Translations under genes and position numbers: made by a program
In this document: positions 35,662 through 44,289 of the stretch, piece by piece
Numbering within the stretch: position 1 is the first letter of the stretch
How the letters are laid out: each line of letters opens with the position of its first letter
The notes under the pieces: model-generated
Seen by the model: only the letters and a program-made list of their open reading frames with translations
Told to the model about the DNA's origin: nothing
Database searches by the model: none
DNA from: Fasciola hepatica
Taxonomy: Eukaryota; Platyhelminthes; Trematoda; Plagiorchiida; Fasciolidae
Assembly (NCBI GenBank): GCA_948099385.1
Contig: CANUEZ040000210.1
Span: 2,293,501 to 2,357,500, forward strand
Reading direction: 5' to 3'
Length of the DNA stretch: 64,000 nt

Positions 35662-35820
35662 CGAGGTCAACGGAAACCTCGGAAAAGTCAGTCCAGTAAA
35701 ACGTTGGCAACCGGAGAACACTGAGGTCAATGTCAAACGTCAGAAAAGATCGTGGAGAAAATAGATCCAAAATGGTGTCCAGAAAATAGTCATTTTCTCA
35801 AAACGATCGAGGTCACTACA
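35662..35820 (-). repeat. partial LTR, right end of the array
   Basis: This is the first 159 bases of the LTR in minus orientation, ending with the LTR start at 35820. It differs from the other two LTRs at five sites by eye, for example GTCAACGG for GTCGACGG. It is followed by TGCC, the outer target duplication. Confidence 0.9.
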
Positions 35821-35824
35821 TGCC

Positions 35825-35859
35825 CATGGTTTAGGCCTTCATGATCGGTTTGCATGTGC
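35825..35859 (-). mobile_element. SINE, remaining 5' part plus target duplication
   Basis: These bases continue the SINE of 26862-27045 beyond the LTR array. GGTTTGCATGTGC at 35847-35859 is the right-hand direct repeat. The tRNA-like head seen in the copy at 42626-42715 is not present here, so the SINE is 5'-truncated. Confidence 0.55.
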
Positions 35860-36233
35860 TGAGCAAGGCTGGAAGAAGCGGCACGGCGGCCTGGCTATGA
35901 CTTGACACAGGGCCATGAATAAGTTAGTTTCAGGTTTGACTTCGTTTGCGGCTTCCCGCCTTCCTGGTTGGGGCCCAAGAGATAAGAATCGTCATTGGTC
36001 AGAGACGTTGAAAGGCACGGCTCGGAACAAAATCCAGTGGCGCGAATGCTGTGTTGTTTTCTGTTGACTTCCCGTTCCCCATAAACAATTAGAAAACAAA
36101 CGTGCACGGTGAAAATAATAAAGGGATTTACTTTTGCTTGTTGGAATCTTTGTGTTGATTCTTAATCTCCTTGACTTCGTAATTTTTTTCTGTTGTTGAT
36201 GCATTGGTATCACGCTTCTTCTCTAGCCGTTGT
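35860..36233 (+). pseudogene. RTE-like LINE, part 2 (C-terminus and 3' UTR)
   Basis: The frame beginning at 35862 reads GWKKRHGGLAMT, a stop, and HRAMNK, then continues with ASRLPGWGPRDKNRHW and WRECC near 35954-36050. These match the C-terminal signature of the RTE-like proteins at 23199-23534 and 40900-41060. It continues exactly where part 1 stopped at 26861 once the SINE, the array and one target-site copy are removed. The 3' UTR runs up to the (TA)n tract at 36237. Confidence 0.82.

Positions 36234-36236
<3 letters not shown>

Positions 36237-36283
<47 letters not shown>
36237..36283. repeat. (TA)n tract, left of the ribozyme cluster
   Basis: A simple TA repeat of about 47 bases lies at the 3' side of the minus-strand ribozyme unit at 36284-36520. 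Confidence 0.97.
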
Positions 36284-36285
<2 letters not shown>

Positions 36286-36520
36286 TAAGTAGCATGTAGA
36301 CGTGTGGACAAACTCCCCCGGAAACGCATAACCGGTTTCGCCGCTCATCAGGTATGCGTACCCAGTACTGCTCTGTCCACTCATCTTCATACTTGTGCAC
36401 TCCGATCTTATATGCTCATTAGAATCTAATTTGAGTTGTCTGGAGTGTGAATGGATGCTCTTCATTGAAGAGCCAACAAATGAATCACAACTGTCATTTC
36501 TCATAGTTATTCGTGTCTCG
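36284..36520 (-). mobile_element. ribozyme-bearing repeat unit, inverted copy
   Basis: The minus strand matches the unit at 36661-36900, including GGCTCTTCAATGAAGAGC and GCATATAAGATCGGAGTG. Its hammerhead core at about 36324-36359 keeps CTGATGAGCGG and CGAAACCGGT but lacks the loop and returning strand of stem II, so it should not cleave. The unit ends in the (TA)n tract at 36237-36283. Confidence 0.75.
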
Positions 36521-36523
36521 GTC

Positions 36524-36566
36524 GCATACCTGATGAGCGGCAACAACCGCGAAACCGGTCGTGTGC
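36524..36566 (+). ncRNA. hammerhead ribozyme 1
   Basis: All core parts of a type I hammerhead are present. Stem I is GCATAC paired with GTGTGC (one G-U pair). The first core strand is CTGATGA, stem II is GCGG/CCGC with loop CAACAA, and the second core strand is GAAA. Stem III is the self-complementary ACCGGT, followed by C17. Cleavage is predicted between 36560 and 36561, after GTC. The loopless palindromic stem III suggests action as a dimer, as known for hammerheads of Penelope-like elements. No mismatch is seen in the core. Confidence 0.88.
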
Positions 36567-36859
36567 TTCCGGGGAAATTTTGTCCACACGTTTACTTATT
36601 ACGTACTATCAATATGAGCGCTTGCACACGCAGCCTCGTTGTTCGTTGGGTTAGCAATGACCCAGACACGAATAACTGAGGAATCACAGTTGTGATTCAT
36701 TTGTAGGCTCTTCAATGAAGAGCATCTATTCACACTCCAGAGGATTCAAATTAGATTCTAGTGAGCATATAAGATCGGAGTGTACAAGTATGAGGACGAG
36801 TGGGCAGAGGAGTACTGGGTACGCATACCTGATGAGCGGCAAAAACCGCGAAACCAGTC
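36561..36859 (+). ncRNA. 299-nt monomer between two hammerhead cleavage sites (retrozyme-like)
   Basis: Two same-strand hammerheads define a 299-nt unit that self-cleavage would release. Inside are perfect local stems: GAATCACAGTTGTGATTC at 36681-36698, GCTCTTCAATGAAGAGC at 36707-36723, and ACACTCC at 36732-36738 with GGAGTGT at 36777-36783. Such a compact, highly self-complementary RNA with ribozyme ends matches the retrozyme architecture, in which monomers circularise. No protein is encoded. Mobilisation would need reverse transcriptase in trans. Confidence 0.75.
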
Positions 36860-36865
36860 GTGTGC
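36823..36865 (+). ncRNA. hammerhead ribozyme 2
   Basis: It has the same layout as ribozyme 1: stem I GCATAC/GTGTGC, CTGATGA, stem II GCGG/CCGC with loop CAAAAA, GAAA, then ACCAGTC. Stem III is ACCAGT instead of ACCGGT, which breaks the perfect palindrome, so dimer activity may be lower. Cleavage is predicted after C36859. The flank TTCCGGGGAAATTTTGTCCACA is shared with ribozyme 1. Confidence 0.86.
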
Positions 36866-36898
36866 TTCCGGGGAAATTTTGTCCACATTTTTACACAC

Positions 36899-36901
<3 letters not shown>

Positions 36902-36961
<60 letters not shown>
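36902..36961. repeat. (TA)n tract, right of the ribozyme cluster
   Basis: About 60 bases of TA repeat lie on the 3' side of the plus-strand ribozyme unit. Confidence 0.97.
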
Positions 36962-36963
<2 letters not shown>

Positions 36964-37427
36964 GTACTTATAAAGGCAAATCCTGAAGGAAAATCCTTGG
37001 CTTTTGCATGAGGTTCACAGAGCAAGAGACGTTAGAAATCGGAGGGGCAAAAATCATAAGAAACGGCCTTGGTGAGAGACCAAAATGATCGGCAGCCACT
37101 AGCTAAAGAAGCCGGGCGTTTGGCTTTGGGGCGGATGGGCCGATCCTTGACTTTCTGGATGAAGGGCGAGGATTCGTTTCTGGCCTGTACGGAGACTACA
37201 AGGCTGGGAAGTAGCAGAGCAGCACCACCGTTTGAATGCCAAGTTCTTAAAGTGCACTGCGAGACAGACGTGGGTAAACCACTTAGGAGAACGTGGTTCA
37301 CCGGGTTTGGGAGTGTGGAATAGAAAATTCACATCTTGGAGGACAGTTTGAGTGAAGTTTGAAACGGAGGAAGAACCTTCATAAGTGAAGCAACAGTTAC
37401 CCTAGGGAAAGGAAGTCAGAAAATCAC
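36962..37427. other. no recognisable gene
   Basis: This is unassigned sequence between the (TA)n tract and the target duplication of the RTE-like element. Short open frames on both strands lack known motifs. Confidence 0.45.
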
Positions 37428-37750
37428 GAAAACCATCACGACGAGACTGCACCTTGACGTGGTGTGATGGCTTGCGCGCCTCTATGACCCAAAGAGCTAT
37501 ACAGGATGGCTTCCTTAAGCCGGAGATGCAATCATACCTGACAGGTCAATGGGTAGAGGTCAGACAAAGTCCAGTCTCCTGGTCCTCCAGGTTGGGGGTT
37601 GATTTGAGCTGGCAACTCAGTCGGAAAAACCAGTGGAAGAATAATTGATCCAAGCAAATGGGCTTCCACTAAGCCATCCCGCTGCCTTGCGGATAGGTTC
37701 TTGTCAGAACTAAAGGTTTTGGATGAGGACCCTAATCGTTCTCCTGCTTT

Positions 37751-38869
37751 GTGGCTGGACACCCTAGCAGTACCCGTCCAACATCTCCCATGAACTGCAC
37801 GAATACAAAGAATTCCATACTGCATCGGTCGTCGCGCAGGCTAATCAGGACCGCGCTGCCCATTGCATCGAGCGGGGTGGGTAGTGATAAGTGTGCTACT
37901 GCTCAGAGTTCCCTCTCTGTTATTCAACCTTTGTCTTCTGTCCCTAACCATCCCTCTTTGCCCCATCTATCCACCCATAATGCTCCCACTGATAACACGG
38001 TCGATACTCGCAACGATTCACTGTCAAACAGTGTCGGGAATAATCCTCTGTCTGGTAACTCACATTTTCTCAAGCCCCATCAGCCTCTGAATCTCGGCTC
38101 CTTCAACGTGCGTACACTCATGCAGGCCGGTCAGCAGGCGTGCCTAGCCCTCACAATGAACTCTCTGAAGATTGATGTTTGCTGCTTAAGCGAAACGCGT
38201 ATCCAGGATTCGAGCAGTGTAATTCAACTAACTGCTCCTGGTATCTCATCGAGGTATGTTCTGCGCACCTCAGGAGACAAAGCAGCTAGAGCTGTGGGTC
38301 AACGTGGTGTAGGAATAGTCTTGACTGACAAGGCTGAGGCTGCCCTATTAGACTGGATCCCTGTTAACAGTCGTTTATGTGCTGTGAGACTCCAAGGGTC
38401 AGTCGGCGTTCGAAAGGACAGTTGTGTTAAACGCAATTTGTTCGTGATCTCGGCGTACGCCCCAACGGACTGCAGCTCAGACTTGCAGAAAGATGAGTTC
38501 TATGATGCCCTCGCCACTCTCGTTCGCAGCAGTAAAGGTTCCGACATTGTAGTGCTAGCTGGTGACTTCAATGCACAAGTTGGCAAACTTAGTGCGTCAG
38601 AAGCCTGTTTAGGTGGGCGTTGTGCTTTACCCGCTGAGCGCACAGATAACGGGGATAGGCTTCTCCAATTTTGTGCAGACAATCGATTGTTCTTGTCTAG
38701 CACAAATTTCCAACACAGCTCGCGTCGCACAGCGACATGGCGCTCTAACTCTACAGGTACTTTGAGTCAAATTGACCATATCGCCGTAAGCTACCGATGG
38801 CGCAGTTCTGTTCAGAACTGTAGATCTTACTGGTCCACGTACGTAGAGTCGGACCATGCCTTAGTTTAA
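37751..38869 (+). pseudogene. RTE-like ORF, endonuclease half
   Basis: This is the N-terminal part of a single long frame, ended by TAA at 38867-38869. It is an apurinic-type endonuclease with NVRTL near residue 119, CLSETRIQD, YAPTDCSS, GDFNAQVG near residue 273, SQIDHIAVS near residue 344 and ESDHALV at the end. Together these supply the catalytic Asn, Glu, Asp and His set. It nicks target DNA for target-primed reverse transcription. The in-frame ATG at 37751 lies well upstream of the first motif, so the true start may be later. Confidence 0.85.
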
Positions 38870-41080
38870 ATGCGATTATCTCTCCAGCTCCATGGCCATC
38901 GTCGCAAACCGCAAACCGGATTAGCCGTGCAACGTTTGTGTGATCCAGACGTTTGCACCCGGTATGAGCAGAAGTTAGCACATGAGCTAGGATCCACGGA
39001 GAACAGTAATGTAGATGAGCATTGGGCTCATATCAAACAAGCGATGCACTTTGCAGCAGGTTTCGCCTGTGGTCCTCGATCCGTTGTCCATCAGATACAC
39101 TGGATCTCGCAAGAGTCGCTGAGTATAATGGAGCAAAAGCGTCAGCTTTCGAACCGTAAGGAGATGAATAAGATGCGGAGAAAGCTGCAAAGACAAGTTA
39201 CGCGAAGCCTTAAGAAGGATCGCGAAAATTGGTGGGTCAATGTAGCCGAAGAAATGGAAGTGGCAGCTGCTTCAGGTAACAGTCGAAGACTGTTCAAACT
39301 TATTCGTGACACCGTTGGACGGCGAACTCAGGTCAGTGAAACGATTTGCAATAGGAATGGAGAACCCATCGATAACAAACAGCAAAGGCTTGACCGATGG
39401 GCCGAGTACTTCAAGGAACAGTTTAGCTGGCCGCACGCTAGTGTAGTTACTCCCGTGTCAACAACTGTGACTTCTTGGGTGGTATCACTTGAGCCCCCAT
39501 CAGAAGTAGAAGTAGAGTCATGCATTCGATTACTAAGGCGGGGGAAAGCGGCAGGTCCCGACGAACTTCCTCCAGTTCTTTTCAAACTGGGTGGTGAGGC
39601 ATTGATAAAATCACTAACCGCCTTGCTCCGTGACATTTGGAACGCGGAGCGTATTCCGTTAATATGGAGCGAGTCATTGATTGTTTCCATCTTCAAGAAG
39701 GGAATACGCAATGACTGTAGTAATCATCGTGGGATTAGCTTAATCCCGATAGCCGCCAAAGTATTAGCTTCGATTTCGCTGCACCGTCTTACACCGGCTC
39801 GCAAGAGGAATGTCCGCGAACAGCAGGCAGGATTCCGCCCAGGTCGAGGATGCATCGACCAGATTTTTACTCTTCGCCGACTACTTGAAACGCGTCACAC
39901 GCACCGCCGACCGACAATAATGATTTTCTTAGACTTGAAAGGCGCCTTCGATTCAGTTGATCGAACATCGCTTTTCAGTACTCTTCATCGAAAAGGTATG
40001 CCCCAGAAGTTCGTGAACCTACTGAGATCATTGTATTCTCATACTTCTGGCCGCGTAAGGGTTTACGGTGAACTATCCGGTCGGTTCGAAACGACCAGTG
40101 GTGTTCGGAAGGGATGTCCTTTGTCTCCATTCCTTTTTAACTTCGTCATGGACCAAATAATGGAGGGTGCTTTGCAAAATCTTCAGGATGTAGGCGTCGA
40201 ACTAGGAGATAGTGAAAAGCTATGTGACCTAGATTACGCAGACGACGTTGTCTGCTTGTTCGAATCCACGGAACATGCTCAGCGTGCACTAGATAATCTC
40301 GCAAGAGCTGTAGCTCCATTCGGCATGCGTTTTGCACCTTCAAAGTGCAAGGTGATGTTACAAGACTGGACGTCAACGATTCCGAGCTTGATGCTCGATG
40401 GGGAGGTGCCGGCAATTATCGATCACTTCACCTACCTCGGTAGCTGCGTGACGACGGATGGGAGCTCAGTAGTAGAGGTGAGTACGCGGATATCCAAAGC
40501 TCGAGCGGCGTACGCTGGACTGAAGCACTTGTGGCCCCGATCCGATATTTCACTGAAGTTGAAAGGTCGTGTATACTGTGCCACTGTGCGTTCAGTTTTG
40601 TTGTATGGTTGCGAAACTTGGAGTCTGCGTGCTGAAGATATTCGTCGTCTTGAGGTTTTCGACCATCGATGTTTACGTAGTATCGCTAGGATTGGGTGGA
40701 ATAGCCGAGTAAGCAACGATGAGGTAAGAAAGCGAGTATTGGGTACTAATTCAGAGAACGTTCTGTCACAGCGTATCCAACTTAGTAGACTTCATTGGTT
40801 GGGACACGTGTTACGTATGGCAAACACACGTCTACCGTACCGTGTCCTATTCTCCGCCCCTCCTAGGGAGTGGAAGAGACCACGTGGAGGTCAACAGATG
40901 ACGTGGCAGCGAGGAATGAGAAAATGTACAGCAGACTTAGGAAAAGTAGGTGCTTCACGTCTTCGTGGTTGGGGTCCAAAAGATCCGTCTACCAGTTGGC
41001 TGGAGACACTGAAGGATATGGCTGCGAACCGCGAACAGTGGAGATCGTGTTGTCACTTTCTATCGAATCAAAATGTTTGA
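38870..41080 (+). CDS. RTE-like ORF, reverse transcriptase half
   Basis: An open frame of 736 codons lies in register with the endonuclease, separated only by the TAA at 38867. RT motifs in order: GKAAGPDELPPVLFKL, SIFKKGIRNDCSNHRGISL, REQQAGFRPGRGCIDQIFTL, MIFLDLKGAFDSVDR (motif A Asp), GVRKGCPLSPFLFNFVMDQ and DLDYADDVVCLF (catalytic Asp pair intact). The C-terminus has LLYGCETWSLRAEDIRRLEV, a GHVLRM segment and GWGPKD. Among the RTE-like copies here it alone keeps YADD. One nonsense codon seems to be the only major lesion. Confidence 0.9.
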   Translation: MRLSLQLHGHRRKPQTGLAVQRLCDPDVCTRYEQKLAHELGSTENSNVDEHWAHIKQAMHFAAGFACGPRSVVHQIHWISQESLSIMEQKRQLSNRKEMNKMRRKLQRQVTRSLKKDRENWWVNVAEEMEVAAASGNSRRLFKLIRDTVGRRTQVSETICNRNGEPIDNKQQRLDRWAEYFKEQFSWPHASVVTPVSTTVTSWVVSLEPPSEVEVESCIRLLRRGKAAGPDELPPVLFKLGGEALIKSLTALLRDIWNAERIPLIWSESLIVSIFKKGIRNDCSNHRGISLIPIAAKVLASISLHRLTPARKRNVREQQAGFRPGRGCIDQIFTLRRLLETRHTHRRPTIMIFLDLKGAFDSVDRTSLFSTLHRKGMPQKFVNLLRSLYSHTSGRVRVYGELSGRFETTSGVRKGCPLSPFLFNFVMDQIMEGALQNLQDVGVELGDSEKLCDLDYADDVVCLFESTEHAQRALDNLARAVAPFGMRFAPSKCKVMLQDWTSTIPSLMLDGEVPAIIDHFTYLGSCVTTDGSSVVEVSTRISKARAAYAGLKHLWPRSDISLKLKGRVYCATVRSVLLYGCETWSLRAEDIRRLEVFDHRCLRSIARIGWNSRVSNDEVRKRVLGTNSENVLSQRIQLSRLHWLGHVLRMANTRLPYRVLFSAPPREWKRPRGGQQMTWQRGMRKCTADLGKVGASRLRGWGPKDPSTSWLETLKDMAANREQWRSCCHFLSNQNV

Positions 41081-41253
41081 TCGGTGTACGTTTGTACAGT
41101 TAGACTGTGTATTCCGTGTGTTGGCTACTAGAGCATTCTTTTCTTTTCCCACCCATATAGGTCCACTCCCTGTCCATCTTGTATATTCATACTTTTTAAT
41201 TCAACGTGCAACATGGTGAGAAAGGCAGTGGTCAGTGGGGCTTGCCCTACTGT

Positions 41254-41990
41254 TTAACGCTGTACGATGATGATGATGAAAACCATTCTATTTGGCTGAG
41301 CCGTAACGCCGGGAGGTGCATTCGGAGTTGTACGTAGGGACTGGGCGAGAAAAGGTGGTGAAGAAGAAAATGAGACAGTGGTCCAATGAGCCAAGTGGAG
41401 GAAGGGAGGTAATGCCAGAGAATAAGGAGAGAAAGGAAGTGAGAAAAAGATCGAGGGTATGTTCACGATCGCCAGCCCGATCTGGAATGCGTGTGGGGAA
41501 GTCAATGAACTGACCTAGATTGTTGGCCGAAGCAAAAGCTTCGAATTCGCGCCCCACAGCCGTAGTGTCAGAAGAGTAGAAAAGTCAGTTCTTACTGCAG
41601 ATATTAAAGTCATCAAGAATAGTGACTCGGCATTTGGGGTCTGATGCAAACAAGTTCTCAATGCCGAAAGACAATGGGTCCAAAAGTGAGTGATCCCTAT
41701 TGTTGAAAGAACAATAAACGGCACAAAAGTAATGGTTACAAGACGGAAGTCGGAGCCTCAGCCACATCAGCCTGTAACTCGCGGTTGGCAAAGTCCAAGC
41801 ATGGGATACGGGAGTCAGCGAGTGACTGGTGGACGTACGCACAGACGCCAGCTTTAGGTGAAAATGAGGAATGGGGAAATTAGTTCGGGAACTGGAGATG
41901 AGTAGTATCCGACGTGGGAGAGATTTGCGCCTCAGTCAAGAGTGGTGCAAGGGGATAAGAAGATTAAAGAAAACGATGCACAATCAATAT
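41254..41990 (-). pseudogene. LINE endonuclease fragment (CR1/L2-like)
   Basis: On the minus strand LDDFNICSKNWLF-like text near 41580-41610 matches the GDFN motif of an APE endonuclease (Gly changed to Asp). FIDFPTRIPDRAGDREHTLDLFLTS near 41430-41510 and SLDHCLIFF near 41380 follow. The LDH in place of SDH is the catalytic His region. It belongs to a different element from the RT fragment at 42060-43600, since in the shared orientation the endonuclease lies downstream of that RT. Confidence 0.65.
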
Positions 41991-42059
41991 TGTGGTTTAA
42001 ACCGCGGACGTCGATGAGAGCTAAAGGTTTTTCTTGTTGTGAATGCTAACTGATGATTT

Positions 42060-43600
42060 TCTGTGAGTTGTAAATTTCATGAGTTTTTTGGCGATACCGA
42101 CAACTTCACCCTGGGGCTTGGAGTGGGGAACCACCCAAGGCTCCAATAAGAAAGGCGGTTGTACTACCCCGGGCGACGGCAGGACCATCTACCGCCTGAA
42201 TCATGTCAATTAAGAGATGATTTGTCGAACCTTCGAGAAGACAGTCGCCACGTGATCTGGTTCGGATAAGGTCCCGGCTGGTGGTTTCACCGAGGTACTT
42301 CGCGGATGATACTCTTTGTATTGGTTCTCCATTAATGAATTTGTCTGGGCTGGATACCATCAGGTTGGAGCATTGATGGGTCTTAAGGAGACAGCAAAAT
42401 ATAAGAGCACCTTGCAGAGTTCATCCGTAGATTTCGACCTGAAGACCAATTTTTTTATTACATGCTTATGCATGATTGCAGTGGAAAGAGCATAAACCCG
42501 ATAGCCACGAAAGCCCACTGCACTGTCAGGTATAATCGGCAACCAGATCGTGAGACTTGGAGTGGTGAACAAACACATAAGGTCCCAGTAGGTCAGGTGT
42601 GGTAACGATCCGGACGACAGTGGAATGCTTTCAACCACCAAAGTAACCGGTAGTGGTGAGGATTCGAACCTCGGACCTCCGAGGTGGTTGACGAGCTCAG
42701 TTACTCATTGTTGTAAAAGAGGGAGTACGGGACTGTTAAAGTTGGGCATTCCACAAATCATATCATCGACTTATTTATTAAAAAGACAATCGTCACAAAC
42801 GGTCATGGATGATACATAAGCAGAAAACAGAAATGGTGATAGAATGGTGCCATGGAGAATGCCTTGCGTCGTGGGGAACATGGGATATATTTGCCCACAG
42901 CGTCGTGTAAATTCTTGTGCATTGTAAAAGTAGTTGGACAAAAAAAATAGTGCTGAAGGTACAGACGCCCGAGTCAGCAAGTAATTTTGATCTACCGACA
43001 GATAAGTACGTCGTTCTAATCAACGAAATAGACCCTAAGTACTTGACTTTAGCGACCGGCAGATGATGAAACGGATTGGGTGAGAAAGGCCAGGGCATCA
43101 AGGGTTGATCGTGATTGGTGATATGCTAACTGCTTGGGGTCGAACACATTAGTCTGCGTCGAGTGTTTCCAGTTTGATCTCTTTACACACCTTAGGAGCT
43201 GCAGATGTGCAAACTATCGGACGTAGTTTAGGCATGCCCTTTTCAGTACTGGGGTGATAAAAGCCACTTTCCAACAATCGGGAATAGTATTGCAATCCGA
43301 GCATAGGTCAAAGATATCCGAAAATACTAGGGATAGTGTGTTTGCGCATCTCTTCAACAGGTTCGGTTGTAGGAAGTCTGGGTCGCTCACCTTGTTAACA
43401 TGGAGATGAGCTCCTTGTATATGTCTAACGAGATGATGCCTTGCGTGAAAGGGTTCTGGTGGCAGTGAGCATCGCGGTTTGGGCTGACTGGTGGGTATCG
43501 GGTAGCAGTAAAACGACAATTGAGTTCATCAACCCTTGCTAAAGCCGACCGTTTACGAGAATGAGCACCGCTTGAATGCATGATCGTCGCCCTGCAATTG
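42060..43600 (-). pseudogene. LINE RT fragment (CR1/L2-like), interrupted by a SINE
   Basis: On the minus strand, LPPEPFTQGIISL near 43450 and TIPDCWKVAFITPVLK near 43240 mark the RT start. TTQGILHGTILSPFLFSAYVSSM near 42800-42870 is the GxPQGS..PLLF motif. VDDMICG near 42760 is motif C, in which the preceding Tyr codon has become TAA. After the SINE at 42450-42715 the frame continues with VSSPDKFINGEPIQRVSSAKYLGE near 42270-42350. It is heavily decayed. Confidence 0.65.
42450..42715 (-). mobile_element. tRNA-derived SINE, longer copy
   Basis: On the minus strand the head contains GGTTCGAATCC, an exact B-box consensus, near 42659-42669. The body matches 26862-27045 closely, including TACCTGACAGTGCAGTGGGC. 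The tail is TAATAAAAAAA near 42447-42456. A pol III B box, an A-rich tail and a second copy elsewhere in the window make a SINE the best reading. The A box is poorly preserved. Confidence 0.68.
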
Positions 43601-44006
43601 CTGTAGGCGGTTAGCGACTAGGCGTACAGAGCGTTCAGTCTGTAAAGCTCAGTTTTGATGGATTTTGGTAGTTCAGTTCAGTTCAGACAACCATTAACCA
43701 TGCACTGGGTGCGGTGGCTTTGGAAATAATGAAGAAGAAAAGAGTATGAAAGGAGTAAGAGGCGAACTACATTAATGGAATTAAGTCGATGAAAAAGTTT
43801 GTGAGTGCAAGAGAGCCACTGATCGCGACATTTAGCTATATCCCCCAACGAATCTTACCATTGAGTGGGAGGGTCTCTTGGACCCCCACCCAGGAAGTCT
43901 AACACACCCTACATGGCCAAGTCCACTAGTAAGGCTTTTTATACCTTTCTTTCACGGCATGGACTGATCACCCTTACTCATCTTCCAACCGGTACCTGTG
44001 AAAGTT

Positions 44007-44275
44007 TGGGCTGACATCGTTGGACAAGCGGTTCAGTCTCACCGATAGACAAGTACGAGTGGCAGGTCAGCCGATTGATGGCGTGAATCGATACACGAGA
44101 TGAATCCTGCCAGCGGCATTCAAGCTTCAAGGTGTGGCCATCCACACCAGTCAGACCAATGGATTGTGTGTAACAAGTGGACGCATGCGACGGCAACCTG
44201 TATATTCTTTGTTTGTACTGATGATTCTGAGGCCGATCTGAGTTCTCACCAGAGTTAGTGGAGCGGTACAAAACA
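44007..44275 (-). repeat. about 270-bp insertion inside the RTE-like LINE tail
   Basis: The C-terminal LINE frame reads through GHVLHMSPDRIPRRAMFAEA near 44290-44350, is replaced by unrelated text, and family-type text (GVLDFLGGGPRD) returns near 43870. The extra sequence has no recognised motif and no B box. Its limits are approximate and no target duplication was identified. Confidence 0.45.
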
Positions 44276-44289
44276 GCACACGCCTCAGC

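Larger units (their letters stand above)
27046..35820 (-). mobile_element. tandem array of a second CsRn1-like Ty3/gypsy family
   Basis: The order on the plus strand is LTR (27046-27457), full internal region (27458-32255), LTR (32256-32667), truncated internal region (32668-35661) and a 159-bp LTR piece (35662-35820). All parts are in minus orientation. The array is flanked by TGCC at 27042-27045 and 35821-35824, so both outer ends belong to one original insertion. The two internal copies, offset by exactly 5210 bases, differ at about three sites over 3 kb by eye. This fits unequal recombination between LTRs after insertion, then a deletion in the second copy. Confidence 0.9.
37437..41277 (+). 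mobile_element. nearly intact RTE-like non-LTR retrotransposon
   Basis: This about 3.84-kb element comprises a 5' UTR (about 315 bp), one EN-RT reading frame and a 3' UTR ending in a short GAT repeat. GAAAACCAT occurs at 37428-37436 and at 41278-41286, consistent with a 9-bp target duplication. The last three bases could instead be the element's start, since the copy near 47872 shows CCAT there too. The 5' end agrees with copies at about 47872 (minus) and 53930 (plus), which supports full length. A simple-repeat 3' end is typical of RTE elements. Confidence 0.85.

Noticed and set aside
36237..36961. CRISPR-like array or replication origin from repeated units and AT tracts
   Set aside because: The repeats are long, few and partly inverted, and they carry ribozyme cores. 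The genome is eukaryotic, and no evidence beyond AT content supports an origin.
36715..37011. Short proteins ending in Tyr-Ile repeats near the (TA)n tracts
   Set aside because: They are translations of the ribozyme unit and TA repeat and carry no protein motif.
42640..42715. Candidate tRNA gene on the minus strand (exact B box)
   Set aside because: There is no convincing D or anticodon arm, and the downstream body recurs at 26862-27045 with an A-rich tail, so it is a SINE head.
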